From positions 1 through 35,063 of the forward strand of contig DXZR01000023.1 of NCBI GenBank assembly GCA_019419555.1: DNA of 35,063 nucleotides. The letters are read 5' to 3'. Positions 25,000-32,210 of the stretch are shown here, one piece after another (position 1 is the first letter of the stretch; the number at the start of each line of letters is the position of its first letter). The position numbers and the translations under genes were made by a program. The notes beneath the pieces are model-generated. The model was not told where the DNA came from and searched no databases. It was given only the letters and a program-made list of their open reading frames with translations. The DNA is from Collinsella sp. (lineage in GTDB: Bacteria; Actinomycetota; Coriobacteriia; Coriobacteriales; Coriobacteriaceae).

Positions 25000-26385
25000 C
25001 TAATCGATCTTGTTGTTGGTCAGACCGGCGCGGAACACGGTGGCGTCGCCATCGGCCTGGCTCGGATCGTAGAGGTTCAGGGCAGCCACGTACATGGCGG
25101 CAGCGGTGACCAGGTCGTCCTTGTAGGTGACCTCGTTGGGAGCGTGAGCCTGAGACTCGGCACCCGGGCCAAAGCCCACGCAGGGAATGCCGTAGCGGCC
25201 CTGGATGGAGACGCAGTTCGTGGAGAAGGTCCACTTGTCGCACAGCGGGCGACCGGTGCGCTTGTCCATGCTGGGCTCGCAGCCGATGCGCTCGTCACCA
25301 AACATGGCCTTGTGGGCGTCGACGAGGGCCTTGACGTGCGGAGCGGTCTCCTTGTTGATCCACGTGGGGAAGTAAGCCTCGGTCTCGTAGACCTCGCCGG
25401 TCCAGGACGGACGGTCGTACATGTACATGGAGACCTTCACGTCGTCGCCGTACTTCTTGGCGGCCGGCAGGTTGCGGATCTCGTCCAAGCAGGATTCCCA
25501 GGTCTCACCGGCGGTCATGCGACGGTCGATGGAGATGGCGCAGGAGTCGGCCACGGCGCAGCGGCTGGGGCTGGTGTAGAAGATCTGGCTGACGGTGCAG
25601 GTGCCGCGGCCCAGGAAGCGGGCATCCTCGAAGTGCTCGGGGTTGTACTTGGGGTCGAGCATCTTGACGAGACCCTTGATGTCAGTCGACTCGTCGCAGC
25701 CGTTGTTGTTGAGGGCGCGGACGTCGGCGATGATGTCGGCCATCTTGTAGATGGCGTTGTCGCCGCGGTCGGGAGCGGAGCCGTGGCAGGAGGTACCGTG
25801 AACGTCGACGCGGATCTCCATGCGGCCGCGGTGACCGCGGTAGATGCCGCCGTCGGTGGGCTCGGTGGAAATGACGAACTCGGGCTTAATGCCGTCCTTG
25901 TTGTAGATGTACTGCCAGCACATGCCGTCGCAGTCCTCTTCCTGGACGGTGCCGACGACCATGATCTTGTAGCCCTCGGGGATAAGGCCCATGTCCTTCA
26001 TCATCTTGGCAGCGTAGGTAGCGGAAGCCATGCCGCCCTCCTGGTCGGAGCCGCCGCGGCCGTAGATGATCTCGTCGGTCTCGTAGCCCTCATAGGGATC
26101 GGCATCCCAGTTCTCGATGTTGCCGATGCCGACGGTGTCGATGTGGGAGTCGATGGCGATAATCTTGTCGCCCTCGCCCATAAAGCCCATGACGTTGCCC
26201 AGGCCGTCGACCTTGACCTCGTCATAGCCAAGGCTCTCCATCTCGGCCTTGATGCAGGCGACAACCTCACCCTCCTCGCAGGACTCAGAGGGATGGGAGA
26301 TCATAGCGCGCAGGAAGCGAGTCATATCAGCACGATGGGACTCAGCAGCGTTTTTAATTGCCTCGAAATCGAGTTCTTTAGCCAT
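25000..26385 (-). CDS. ygeY: M20-family metallohydrolase YgeY
   Basis: 461-aa M20 family metallohydrolase. Predicted zinc ligands and catalytic residues are DSHIDTVG (H81, D83), GRGGSDQEGG (D114), QEED (about E149-E150) and a late histidine in GAESQAHAPNE. A dimerisation domain with HGTSCHGSAPDRGDNA is inserted in the middle. It is probably a deacylase or amidase on a ureido or amino-acid intermediate; its place between ygeX and ygeW, as in E. coli, supports YgeY. The start has GAAAGG upstream. Confidence 0.92.
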   Translation of the reverse strand: MAKELDFEAIKNAAESHRADMTRFLRAMISHPSESCEEGEVVACIKAEMESLGYDEVKVDGLGNVMGFMGEGDKIIAIDSHIDTVGIGNIENWDADPYEGYETDEIIYGRGGSDQEGGMASATYAAKMMKDMGLIPEGYKIMVVGTVQEEDCDGMCWQYIYNKDGIKPEFVISTEPTDGGIYRGHRGRMEIRVDVHGTSCHGSAPDRGDNAIYKMADIIADVRALNNNGCDESTDIKGLVKMLDPKYNPEHFEDARFLGRGTCTVSQIFYTSPSRCAVADSCAISIDRRMTAGETWESCLDEIRNLPAAKKYGDDVKVSMYMYDRPSWTGEVYETEAYFPTWINKETAPHVKALVDAHKAMFGDERIGCEPSMDKRTGRPLCDKWTFSTNCVSIQGRYGIPCVGFGPGAESQAHAPNEVTYKDDLVTAAAMYVAALNLYDPSQADGDATVFRAGLTNNKID

Positions 26386-26425
26386 TGTTCATAACCTTTC
26401 AAACGAAGGAATCTACCTGTGAGGT

Positions 26426-26452
26426 GGCGGAGCGATACCTATTTACTCCGCC
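26426..26452 (-). other. Intercistronic hairpin between ygeX and ygeY
   Basis: GGCGGAG and CTCCGCC form a 7-bp perfect stem with a 13-nt loop in the 74-base gap. No T-tract is present. Confidence 0.45.
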
Positions 26453-26459
26453 CCAACGA

Positions 26460-27674
26460 TTAGCAAGTGGGATATTCGCCTTCCCAAACAATGCGGCGAT
26501 ACTGGTCGGGGTCCGTGTCGCCCTCGGTGGAGAAGCAGAGCACAGAGCTCGTCTTGTCCAGGCCGATGAGCTCCTTGAGCTCGGCGTACTCGGGATCGAG
26601 CATGAGAGTCTCGACCAGGCCGGTGGTCACTGCGCCGGACTCGCCGGAGATGACGCGCGGGTCGCCCTTCTCGGGAGCGCCCAGGGTGCGCATGCCGCGA
26701 GCGGTGACCCAGTCGGGGCAAGACACGAAGGCGGTGGTGTGGTTGCGCAGGATATCCCAGCCCAGAATGTTGGGCTCGCCGCAGCACAGACCGGCCATGA
26801 TGGAGGGCATGTCGCCGTCCACGATGCGCGGATCGCCGTCGCCGGCGGCAGCGCCCTTGTACAGGCAGGCGGCAGGCGCGCACTCAACCACGACGAAGGT
26901 GGGCGGGTTATCGGGATACAGGTTGGTAAAGTAGCCCACCACGGCGCCGGCGAGCGAGCCTACGCCAGCCTGGACAAACACGTGCGTCGGACGGTTGATG
27001 GCCATCTCGCGCAGCTGCTCGGCAGCCTCGGAAGCCATGGTGCCGTAACCCTCCATGATCCAGGACGGGATCTTCTCGTAGCCCTCCCAGGCGGTGTCCT
27101 GAACGATGACGCCGCGCTCGCAGGCGTCGGCCTCGGCGGCGGCCATGCGCACGCACTCGTCGTAGTTGACCTCTTCGATGGTCACCGTGGCGCCCTCGGC
27201 GGCGATGTTATCGAAGCGGGGCTTGGTGGAACCCTTGGGCATGTGCACGACGGCCTTCTGGCCCAGCTTGTTGGCAGCCCATGCCACGCCGCGGCCATGG
27301 TTGCCGTCGGTGGCGGTAAAGAAGGTGGCCTGGCCAAAGTCCTTGGCAAGCTGATCGGAGGTCAGGTAATCGAAGGTGCACTCGGCAACGTCCTTGCCGG
27401 TCTCGTCGGCGATGTAGTTGGCCATGGCAAACGATCCGCCCAGAACCTTAAAGGCGTTGAGGCCAAAGCGATAGCTCTCGTCCTTAACGCACAGGTTGGA
27501 CAGACCCAAGCGCGCAGCCTGACCGTCCAGGCGGGCAAGCGGGGTGACGGTATATTGAGGGAACGACTGGTGGAAGGCGCGGGCCTTCTTCACGTGGTCG
27601 AGGCTCATGATTCCCAAGTGCTTGTCATCGCTCTTGGGCATCGTGTTGCCCGCCCACTGGATCTTATCGGCCAT
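26460..27674 (-). CDS. ygeX: Diaminopropionate ammonia-lyase
   Basis: 404-aa PLP enzyme of fold type II that converts 2,3-diaminopropionate to pyruvate and two ammonia. The PLP lysine is predicted as K76 in FGLNAFKVLGG. ATDGNHGRGVAWAANKLGQ near 155-170 is the phosphate/cofactor loop, and VQAGVGSLAGAVVGY the glycine-rich loop. In the proposed purine pathway it supplies pyruvate from the carbon skeleton. It is the first gene of the minus-strand run, with AAGGAG before the ATG, and is divergent from the YheO-type regulator. Confidence 0.94.
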   Translation of the reverse strand: MADKIQWAGNTMPKSDDKHLGIMSLDHVKKARAFHQSFPQYTVTPLARLDGQAARLGLSNLCVKDESYRFGLNAFKVLGGSFAMANYIADETGKDVAECTFDYLTSDQLAKDFGQATFFTATDGNHGRGVAWAANKLGQKAVVHMPKGSTKPRFDNIAAEGATVTIEEVNYDECVRMAAAEADACERGVIVQDTAWEGYEKIPSWIMEGYGTMASEAAEQLREMAINRPTHVFVQAGVGSLAGAVVGYFTNLYPDNPPTFVVVECAPAACLYKGAAAGDGDPRIVDGDMPSIMAGLCCGEPNILGWDILRNHTTAFVSCPDWVTARGMRTLGAPEKGDPRVISGESGAVTTGLVETLMLDPEYAELKELIGLDKTSSVLCFSTEGDTDPDQYRRIVWEGEYPTC

Positions 27675-27763
27675 ACGGTGAACTCCTTAAGTCCTCTCTT
27701 GCCGGCCCCCGCATACGCGTTTCAGCCCGATCCCATTCACACGACTGAACTTTTATGTGGATG

Positions 27764-27782
27764 CCAAACAAAAAGTTTGTTA
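27764..27782. promoter_or_regulatory. Putative operator A between ygeX and the regulator
   Basis: The sequence contains AAC-N5-GTT followed by TGTT, with a CAAAC/GTTTG dyad. A similar site in the same orientation begins 52 bases away. Confidence 0.5.
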
Positions 27783-27814
27783 GTAATGTTCTATCACACT
27801 TTTTGATTGGTATA

Positions 27815-27833
27815 TCTAACGAATTGTTTGTTG
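27815..27833. promoter_or_regulatory. Putative operator B between ygeX and the regulator
   Basis: It also contains AAC-N5-GTTTGTT and matches site A at 13 of 20 aligned positions. The spacing of 52 bp is about five helical turns, which would allow cooperative binding on one DNA face. Confidence 0.5.
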
Positions 27834-27951
27834 CCGTAATCGGTACTTTTTCGCCGCCGAACGGTCATGAATTGCCTTGTTGATGGATTTGTTTGCGGTC
27901 AAGTGTGGTTTATGGCACAGTGAGCCCAAACTAATTTTTAGGAAGGTACCC

Positions 27952-28605
27952 ATGACCCCCGCACAGATTGAGTTTTACAAGCGCCTCGCACACGGCCTGG
28001 CGCTCCAATTTGGCCCCAACTGCGAAGTCGTCGTCCACGATCTGGAGACCGAGGACGTAGACCACTCCATCGTAGTGATCGAAAACGGCCACGTCAGCGG
28101 GCGCAAACTGGGTGACGGCCCCAGCCATATCGTGTTTGAGTCCATGCACGAGGGCGCCACCGATGTACACGACCGCGAGCCGTACCTCACTAAAACCACC
28201 GACGGTAAGCTGCTCAAATCGTCGACGATCTTTATCCGCAACGACGAGGGCAAGCCCGTCGGCATTCTGGGCATCAACTTTGACATTACGCTCATGAAGG
28301 CTTTTGAGCGCTCGCTCGATGCCTTTACCGGCACCGGCGGCACGGGCTATACCGAGCCCGAGCCCATTACCAAGAACATCGGCGACCTGCTCGAGGACCT
28401 GCTGCACGAGTGCGAGCAGTTTGTGGGCAAGCCCGCGGCACTCATGACCAAAGACGAGCGCATTCGTGCCATTGGCTACCTCGACCGTCGCGGCGCCTTC
28501 CTCATTTCCAAGTCGAGCGAGCGCGCCTGCGAGTTCTTTGGCATCTCCAAATACAGCTTCTATAGCTACCTCAATGAGGCCAAGGCGGCGGCCGGCGACA
28601 AGTAG
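27952..28605 (+). CDS. YheO-like PAS/helix-turn-helix transcription regulator
   Basis: 217-aa regulator of the YheO/DauR type. Residues 1-115 form a PAS-like sensor (NCEVVVHDLETED, SIVVIENGHVSGR, KSSTIFIRNDEGKPVGILGINFD). The C-terminal 60 residues are the YheO HTH (YLDRRGAFLISKSSERACEFFGISKYSFYSYL). The ATG at 27952 has TAGGAAGG upstream; an earlier in-frame ATG lacks one. E. coli controls its equivalent cluster with the unrelated XdhR/YgeV-type activator, so this is a different regulatory solution. Control of the divergent ygeX operon is inferred from position. A small-molecule ligand from the pathway is likely but unknown. Confidence 0.88.
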   Translation: MTPAQIEFYKRLAHGLALQFGPNCEVVVHDLETEDVDHSIVVIENGHVSGRKLGDGPSHIVFESMHEGATDVHDREPYLTKTTDGKLLKSSTIFIRNDEGKPVGILGINFDITLMKAFERSLDAFTGTGGTGYTEPEPITKNIGDLLEDLLHECEQFVGKPAALMTKDERIRAIGYLDRRGAFLISKSSERACEFFGISKYSFYSYLNEAKAAAGDK

Positions 28606-28688
28606 GCACTCGCCTGGATTGCCCCTCCCCTTTTGGGCGCGAGTTCTGGAAAGCGTGAATCCAAGACCGAGCCGCTTGGGAAGTTCCA

Positions 28689-28694
28689 TATAAT
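28689..28694 (+). promoter_or_regulatory. Perfect -10 hexamer upstream of the Pro-rich membrane protein gene
   Basis: TATAAT lies 35 bases before the ATG at 28729. No good -35 is seen at standard spacing. Confidence 0.4.
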
Positions 28695-28728
28695 CGATGT
28701 CATTAGTATTTCGAAAGGATGGAACAGA

Positions 28729-29715
28729 ATGGCGTTGAGCAAGGCATCATGCACCGGTCGCGGATTGATTCCGGCAATTGGTGGACATGTGCACCGCATG
28801 TTCGATGAGGGTGAAGACGACCTGTTTTCGCTGAGCCTTGACGACGTGATGGATGATCGCCCGTGGACCACCGACGAACTCATGGGCGGCGGGGCTCGCC
28901 CGTCAACCCCCAATCCCGCACTTGCGCCTAAGTCCGCACCTGCGCCGACTCCTGCGCAGTCGCCTGTTTCGACGCCCGCGCCTACGCCCGCACCCACTTC
29001 GGCGCCCAAGACCGCTCCCCGCCCCGCAAGCGACCCGTCCGAGACCGCGGCATTTCTCGCTGCAGCGACGCAGGGCAAATCGGCCGACAGCACCGTTATG
29101 TACAGCGCCCAGCAGTTGCCTGTTCCTGCGGCACGCAAGCCTCCGATCGCAAGGCTCGACGAGCCCGTTGCCCATCAGGTTGCCTACGATTCCTGGGCCA
29201 CAGCCGATCTGGATGAGACCTCTACCGGCATGCCGGCGCTCGACGTTCCAGTTAACCCGCTTTTTGCCACCAACACGAGCGCCGTGGACTATGAGGGCGG
29301 TGCAGCATATTCCGATTATTCCGATGACTATGCTGGCAATGGTCGCATCGAGACCGAGGGTTATGGCACCGCATCAAGCGATTATCTCAACGATCCGTAC
29401 GCCGCCACGCCTGCGCCGGAATATGACCCGGAGGCCGCGTCCGCGCCGGCGTATACCAAAAGCACGGGCGAAGAGCGCTTCGCCGATTATTACGCCGAGG
29501 AAAAGGAGCTGCGTTTCTCGGAATTTCCGCAGGCAGTCAAGGTTGCCTTTATCGCCATTATCATTGCCCTGCTCGGCGTCATTGCGTTTGAGGGATTCCA
29601 GCTGTTCCGCGGCCCCACCCAAGCGGAGTCGGAGACCCAGCAAAAAGAGGACGATAACCAGTACCTGGACATCAACACCCTCAAGGGCGACCCCAACGAC
29701 GGAGACGACGAGTAG
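28729..29715 (+). CDS. Pro/Ala-rich single-pass membrane protein of unknown function
   Basis: 328-aa protein I do not recognise. A short N-terminal part contains an acidic segment (DEGEDDLFSLSLDDVMDDRPW). A long low-complexity region rich in Pro, Ala, Thr and Ser follows (about 55-110), then a disordered Tyr/Asp-rich part. One transmembrane helix lies at about 270-291 (VKVAFIAIIIALLGVIAFEGF), and the tail is short and acidic. No signal peptide is seen, so the long N-terminal part is probably cytoplasmic. The ATG at 28729 has GAAAGGA upstream; a later ATG at 28801 (MFDEGED) is possible. Such proteins often scaffold envelope or division complexes, but nothing here proves it. Confidence 0.65.
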   Translation: MALSKASCTGRGLIPAIGGHVHRMFDEGEDDLFSLSLDDVMDDRPWTTDELMGGGARPSTPNPALAPKSAPAPTPAQSPVSTPAPTPAPTSAPKTAPRPASDPSETAAFLAAATQGKSADSTVMYSAQQLPVPAARKPPIARLDEPVAHQVAYDSWATADLDETSTGMPALDVPVNPLFATNTSAVDYEGGAAYSDYSDDYAGNGRIETEGYGTASSDYLNDPYAATPAPEYDPEAASAPAYTKSTGEERFADYYAEEKELRFSEFPQAVKVAFIAIIIALLGVIAFEGFQLFRGPTQAESETQQKEDDNQYLDINTLKGDPNDGDDE

Positions 29716-29733
29716 CGAGAGCTGAAGGCGGCC

Positions 29734-29752
29734 GCTGGATCCCGCATCCAGC
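29734..29752 (+). terminator. Possible terminator after the Pro-rich membrane protein gene
   Basis: GCTGGAT and ATCCAGC form a perfect 7-bp stem 18 bases after the stop. The T-rich stretch (TGTTTTGT) only begins about 15 bases later, so this is weak evidence. Confidence 0.35.
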
Positions 29753-29785
29753 ACCGGCTTCTAAGTGCTGTTTTGTCATCCAGCT

Positions 29786-29829
29786 ACACTTTTCCGAAGT
29801 TTTAAGGTGCCTATTTCGACACTTTTCCG
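29786..29829. repeat. Short direct repeat before the small gene at 29853
   Basis: ACACTTTTCCG occurs at 29786 and 29819, 33 bp apart, each followed by a T-rich stretch. The second copy is just before a TATACT -10-like hexamer (29835). They may be paired regulator sites. Confidence 0.4.
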
Positions 29830-29852
29830 GATTTTATACTCTGTCCCTCCAG

Positions 29853-30146
29853 ATGCGCTTTACGGTGCAGGCATTGGAAGAAGGGCCATGTGCCGCTGGC
29901 GGCCCACATGTTCTGCAGATCAAGCTGCTCGGAGACGATTCGCGCGAGCCATCTAGCTGGAAGCTCTTCGCCGACGGCGCGTGCGTTGCGGACGGATCCG
30001 GCGCCTTTGCCCGCGAGTGCTTCTGCGAGGGCGCCGAGGTGTTTTTGGACCTGTGCCGAGATGCCGTCGAGGCTGCCGAGCTGCGTCAATGGAGCCAGAG
30101 GGAATACGAGCTGCTGAGCGCCGCGCGTGGGGTTGCTATGGCGTAA
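29853..30146 (+). CDS. Small unidentified protein, apparently intact copy of a duplicated gene
   Basis: 97-aa frame (MRFTVQALEEG...) with an acidic, Cys-containing centre (FARECFCEGAEVFLDLCRDA) and a conserved-looking end (QWSQREYELLSAARG). I do not recognise the family. A second, degenerate copy of the last 70 residues lies at 31780-32050 on the other side of the AbiE module, with codon-level conservation, so this is a real protein-coding gene. No Shine-Dalgarno is seen, and a TATACT hexamer lies only 13 bases before the ATG, which would suit a near-leaderless mRNA. Confidence 0.5.
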   Translation: MRFTVQALEEGPCAAGGPHVLQIKLLGDDSREPSSWKLFADGACVADGSGAFARECFCEGAEVFLDLCRDAVEAAELRQWSQREYELLSAARGVAMA

Positions 30147-30168
30147 GCGAGAGATCTCAGCAGTGTTA

Positions 30169-31002
30169 CTAACGAGCAGAATCGATTTTTGCAATCAAAT
30201 CGTTCGCCCATGCCACGGCATCATCGACAGTCGGCAAAACGTTAAGTCCTTCCGCCTGGGAGAAATACAGTGAGTCCCAGCCCACTCCCCTCGAGATCAT
30301 TGGAGGCCACTCCTGCTCCGCACGATACGTAAAGAGTCTGATACAAACCTCTCGAGTTTTTAGGTAATCAATTTCCCCGTTGGAAATTGCAATCTGGAGA
30401 TCTATCAGATCATGGGCGCGCTCGCTGCCGGGGCTGCTCGCAGCATGAAGTTTCTGGGCAATCTGATGCTCGAGCCTCATGCACGGAACCGGCCCCGGTT
30501 CGGGAAACCCGAGACCTTTCAATATTGCCGCAGCTTCAGGCGAGGAAACCATATCGGGATCGTCGGCGTCGCCGATTTCGTTATGACCGACCTCAAGCGG
30601 CAGCGTCATCCACGATTTACCATTGTAGGCAATCTTGATTTCGAACGGACGCATGACGTAAGCAGTTGGAATTCCCTTCGGAGATGCGGGCTCCCTCGGA
30701 ACAATGGCACCCGAGAATCCGTTCCAGCCTATAGTGAGCGAATCTTCAAGCTTCGTCATGTAATCGTTCAGTGAGGATGCCCTAGCGGTATCGAGGTCGC
30801 GCGAGAACCGCGTGACATCCTTCCCAAAGCGAATCTTCAGGGCATTTCCACCCTTTGCGGCTCCATCGGGTAGCATCTGCCCAACAACAACGGCCGCAAT
30901 GAGCCTTTTAACACGGCCCGGTTCTTCGCCCAAATCAGTGCAGAGTCGGTCTATCGCTATGTCAAGGTTACGTCTGCTGGTTGGCTTCTTGACTTCCTTC
31001 AC
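30169..31002 (-). CDS. abiEii: AbiEii/AbiGii-family nucleotidyltransferase toxin
   Basis: 277-aa toxin of a type IV-style toxin-antitoxin/abortive infection pair. The nucleotidyltransferase motif is GGNALKIRFG (51-60) followed by TRFSRDLD (64-71), the DxD-like catalytic site. The KLHAASS...ERAHDLIDL segment near 187 is typical of the family. Known AbiEii-like toxins transfer nucleotides to tRNA or bind GTP. The start is a GTG that overlaps the antitoxin stop by 4 bases, so translation is coupled. Confidence 0.9.
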   Translation of the reverse strand: MKEVKKPTSRRNLDIAIDRLCTDLGEEPGRVKRLIAAVVVGQMLPDGAAKGGNALKIRFGKDVTRFSRDLDTARASSLNDYMTKLEDSLTIGWNGFSGAIVPREPASPKGIPTAYVMRPFEIKIAYNGKSWMTLPLEVGHNEIGDADDPDMVSSPEAAAILKGLGFPEPGPVPCMRLEHQIAQKLHAASSPGSERAHDLIDLQIAISNGEIDYLKTREVCIRLFTYRAEQEWPPMISRGVGWDSLYFSQAEGLNVLPTVDDAVAWANDLIAKIDSAR

Positions 31003-31526
31003 GACAGCTCCTTCATCAGTCTCTCATGCTCATTGGAGGTAATAAGGCCCTCGGCTTGAGCGTGCTTGGTTGCCTCGATGAGGCGTTCGGTCATAACGGA
31101 CCCCTTACAAGCCTCAATCGCATCAGCAACGCATTGAGAAGGGATTCCTTCATAGAACGTCGTTTTCGCATTCTCTGGAGCGGGCACTGTTTTTACCCAA
31201 GCTGGCAGTTTGCGGCGAATACGCTTTGGTGTTGCCACGGTCACGGCACGAGGATCAACAAGTGCAAGTGCATGCATAGAAAGCACTGATTCGCCCCACA
31301 GGAAACCCTCGTCACCAACAAGAGCCACTGCCTCCGCAAAGACGTCACGGGGCGTCGGAACCCATTGGGTGAGCTTGTACACTCCATGTCCTCGGCGCAT
31401 CAATTTCCCAGTGGCACACCATCGGCTCAGTTCTCCGGTGGTTACGCCAATCTCGCGTGCCTGCGCAGCAGTCACGATGCCGTAGCCATCTGCCGCCAGT
31501 TCGAATATTTCATCAAAGTGTTTCAT
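30999..31526 (-). CDS. abiEi: AbiEi-family antitoxin and transcriptional repressor
   Basis: 175-aa antitoxin with an N-terminal winged helix-turn-helix (GIVTAAQAREIGVTTGELSRWCATGKLMRRGHGVY). A C-terminal domain carries the typical PKRIRRKLP and LIEATKHAQAEGLI segments. Family members bind inverted repeats in their own promoter and neutralise AbiEii. No Shine-Dalgarno precedes the ATG. The start codon lies inside one arm of a 12-bp perfect inverted repeat, so repressor binding would cover the start, and the mRNA may be leaderless or very short-leadered. Confidence 0.9.
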   Translation of the reverse strand: MKHFDEIFELAADGYGIVTAAQAREIGVTTGELSRWCATGKLMRRGHGVYKLTQWVPTPRDVFAEAVALVGDEGFLWGESVLSMHALALVDPRAVTVATPKRIRRKLPAWVKTVPAPENAKTTFYEGIPSQCVADAIEACKGSVMTERLIEATKHAQAEGLITSNEHERLMKELS

Positions 31527-31562
31527 GTCAAAAGACTAACACTTTTGTATGTCTTTTGACAT
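31525..31562. promoter_or_regulatory. AbiEi operator: 12-bp inverted repeat over the start codon
   Basis: ATGTCAAAAGAC and GTCTTTTGACAT are perfectly complementary with a 14-base spacer. A third half-site (CACTTTTG) inside the spacer pairs with CAAAAG of the left arm, giving two overlapping dyads. This fits the two-inverted-repeat autoregulation known for AbiEi. Confidence 0.75.
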
Positions 31563-31720
31563 AGACATGGTCTTAATCAAGCATTAGAGATCTATTTAAA
31601 TTCGTATAGCATTGCAATCGCCCTCTCTGAATTCGAAGCCCGCGCCGACAGCATGCGGAACTAAAAAGTACCGGCAAGAACGATATCGAATGAAATCGCT
31701 CCCGCTGGCATATATCTTAC
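31563..31720. other. AT-rich segment between the AbiE operator and the LexA-like site
   Basis: 158 bases with no supported gene. On the minus strand there are two tiny frames in the same register: 16 codons from an ATG at 31711, then 20 codons (MLSARASNSERAIAMLYEFK). They could be remains of a gene once driven by the LexA-like promoter, or merely leader peptides for abiEi. Confidence 0.35.
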
Positions 31721-31722
31721 CA

Positions 31723-31752
31723 TATAAACGAACACGTGTTCGTTCTCATCAA
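31723..31752 (-). promoter_or_regulatory. Predicted minus-strand promoter enclosing the LexA-like site
   Basis: TTGATG, an 18-base spacer and TTTATA point toward abiEi. The LexA-like palindrome fills most of the spacer, the usual place for repression. Confidence 0.45.
31727..31744. promoter_or_regulatory. LexA/SOS-box-like 18-bp perfect palindrome
   Basis: AACGAACAC/GTGTTCGTT is perfectly symmetric and contains CGAAC-N4-GTTCG, matching the SOS box of Gram-positive bacteria and actinobacteria (CGAACRNRYGTTYG). Confidence 0.65.
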
Positions 31753-31779
31753 TTATCGATTTATCACACGCCCGCTTTA

Positions 31780-32050
31780 GCCGCTGCCCGCGCGAATCGT
31801 CTAGCCGATAGCTCTTCGCCGACAGCGCGTGCATCGCAAGCGGCTCGGGTACCTTTGACCGCGAGTGCTTCTGCGAGGGCGCCGAGGTGTTCCTGGACCT
31901 GTGCCGCGACGCCGCGCACGCGGCCGAGCTGCACCAGTGGAGCCAAAGGGAGTACGAGCTGCTGAGTGCCGCGCGCGGGATTGCAATGGTTTGGAAACAG
32001 AGCGGTGGCGTTATCGAACTGTCGGCGCCGCCGCCTCACCAATTAGGCTG
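31780..32050 (+). pseudogene. Decayed second copy of the small gene at 29853
   Basis: Aligned with 29925-30146, this stretch keeps FDRECFCEGAEVFLDLCRDA and QWSQREYELLSAARG in one frame. Where the first copy has TGG AAG CTC (Trp-Lys-Leu), this one has CGA TAG CTC, an in-frame stop. There is no counterpart of the first 25 codons. The frame ends about 17 residues later than in the first copy, at a TGA near 32048. It looks like a truncated, inactivated paralogue on the far side of the AbiE module. Confidence 0.7.
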
Positions 32051-32210
32051 AAAGCAATCCACTCCACGTGAGCTCTGCAAGTATCTCCCAACCGCCGAAC
32101 ACTCACCGATCGCCATCGATCGTTCCCCAATCAGCCGGCAACTGAATCAGCGGCACAGGGTGTAAGGTAAAATGTGTAAACGGATTCAATCATTGCCAAG
32201 GAGCGAGTCG

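Noticed and set aside
22834..26394. Two long plus-strand frames opposite mocA, ygeW and ygeY
   Set aside because: They are antisense shadows of genes with intact catalytic motifs, and neither has a convincing start.
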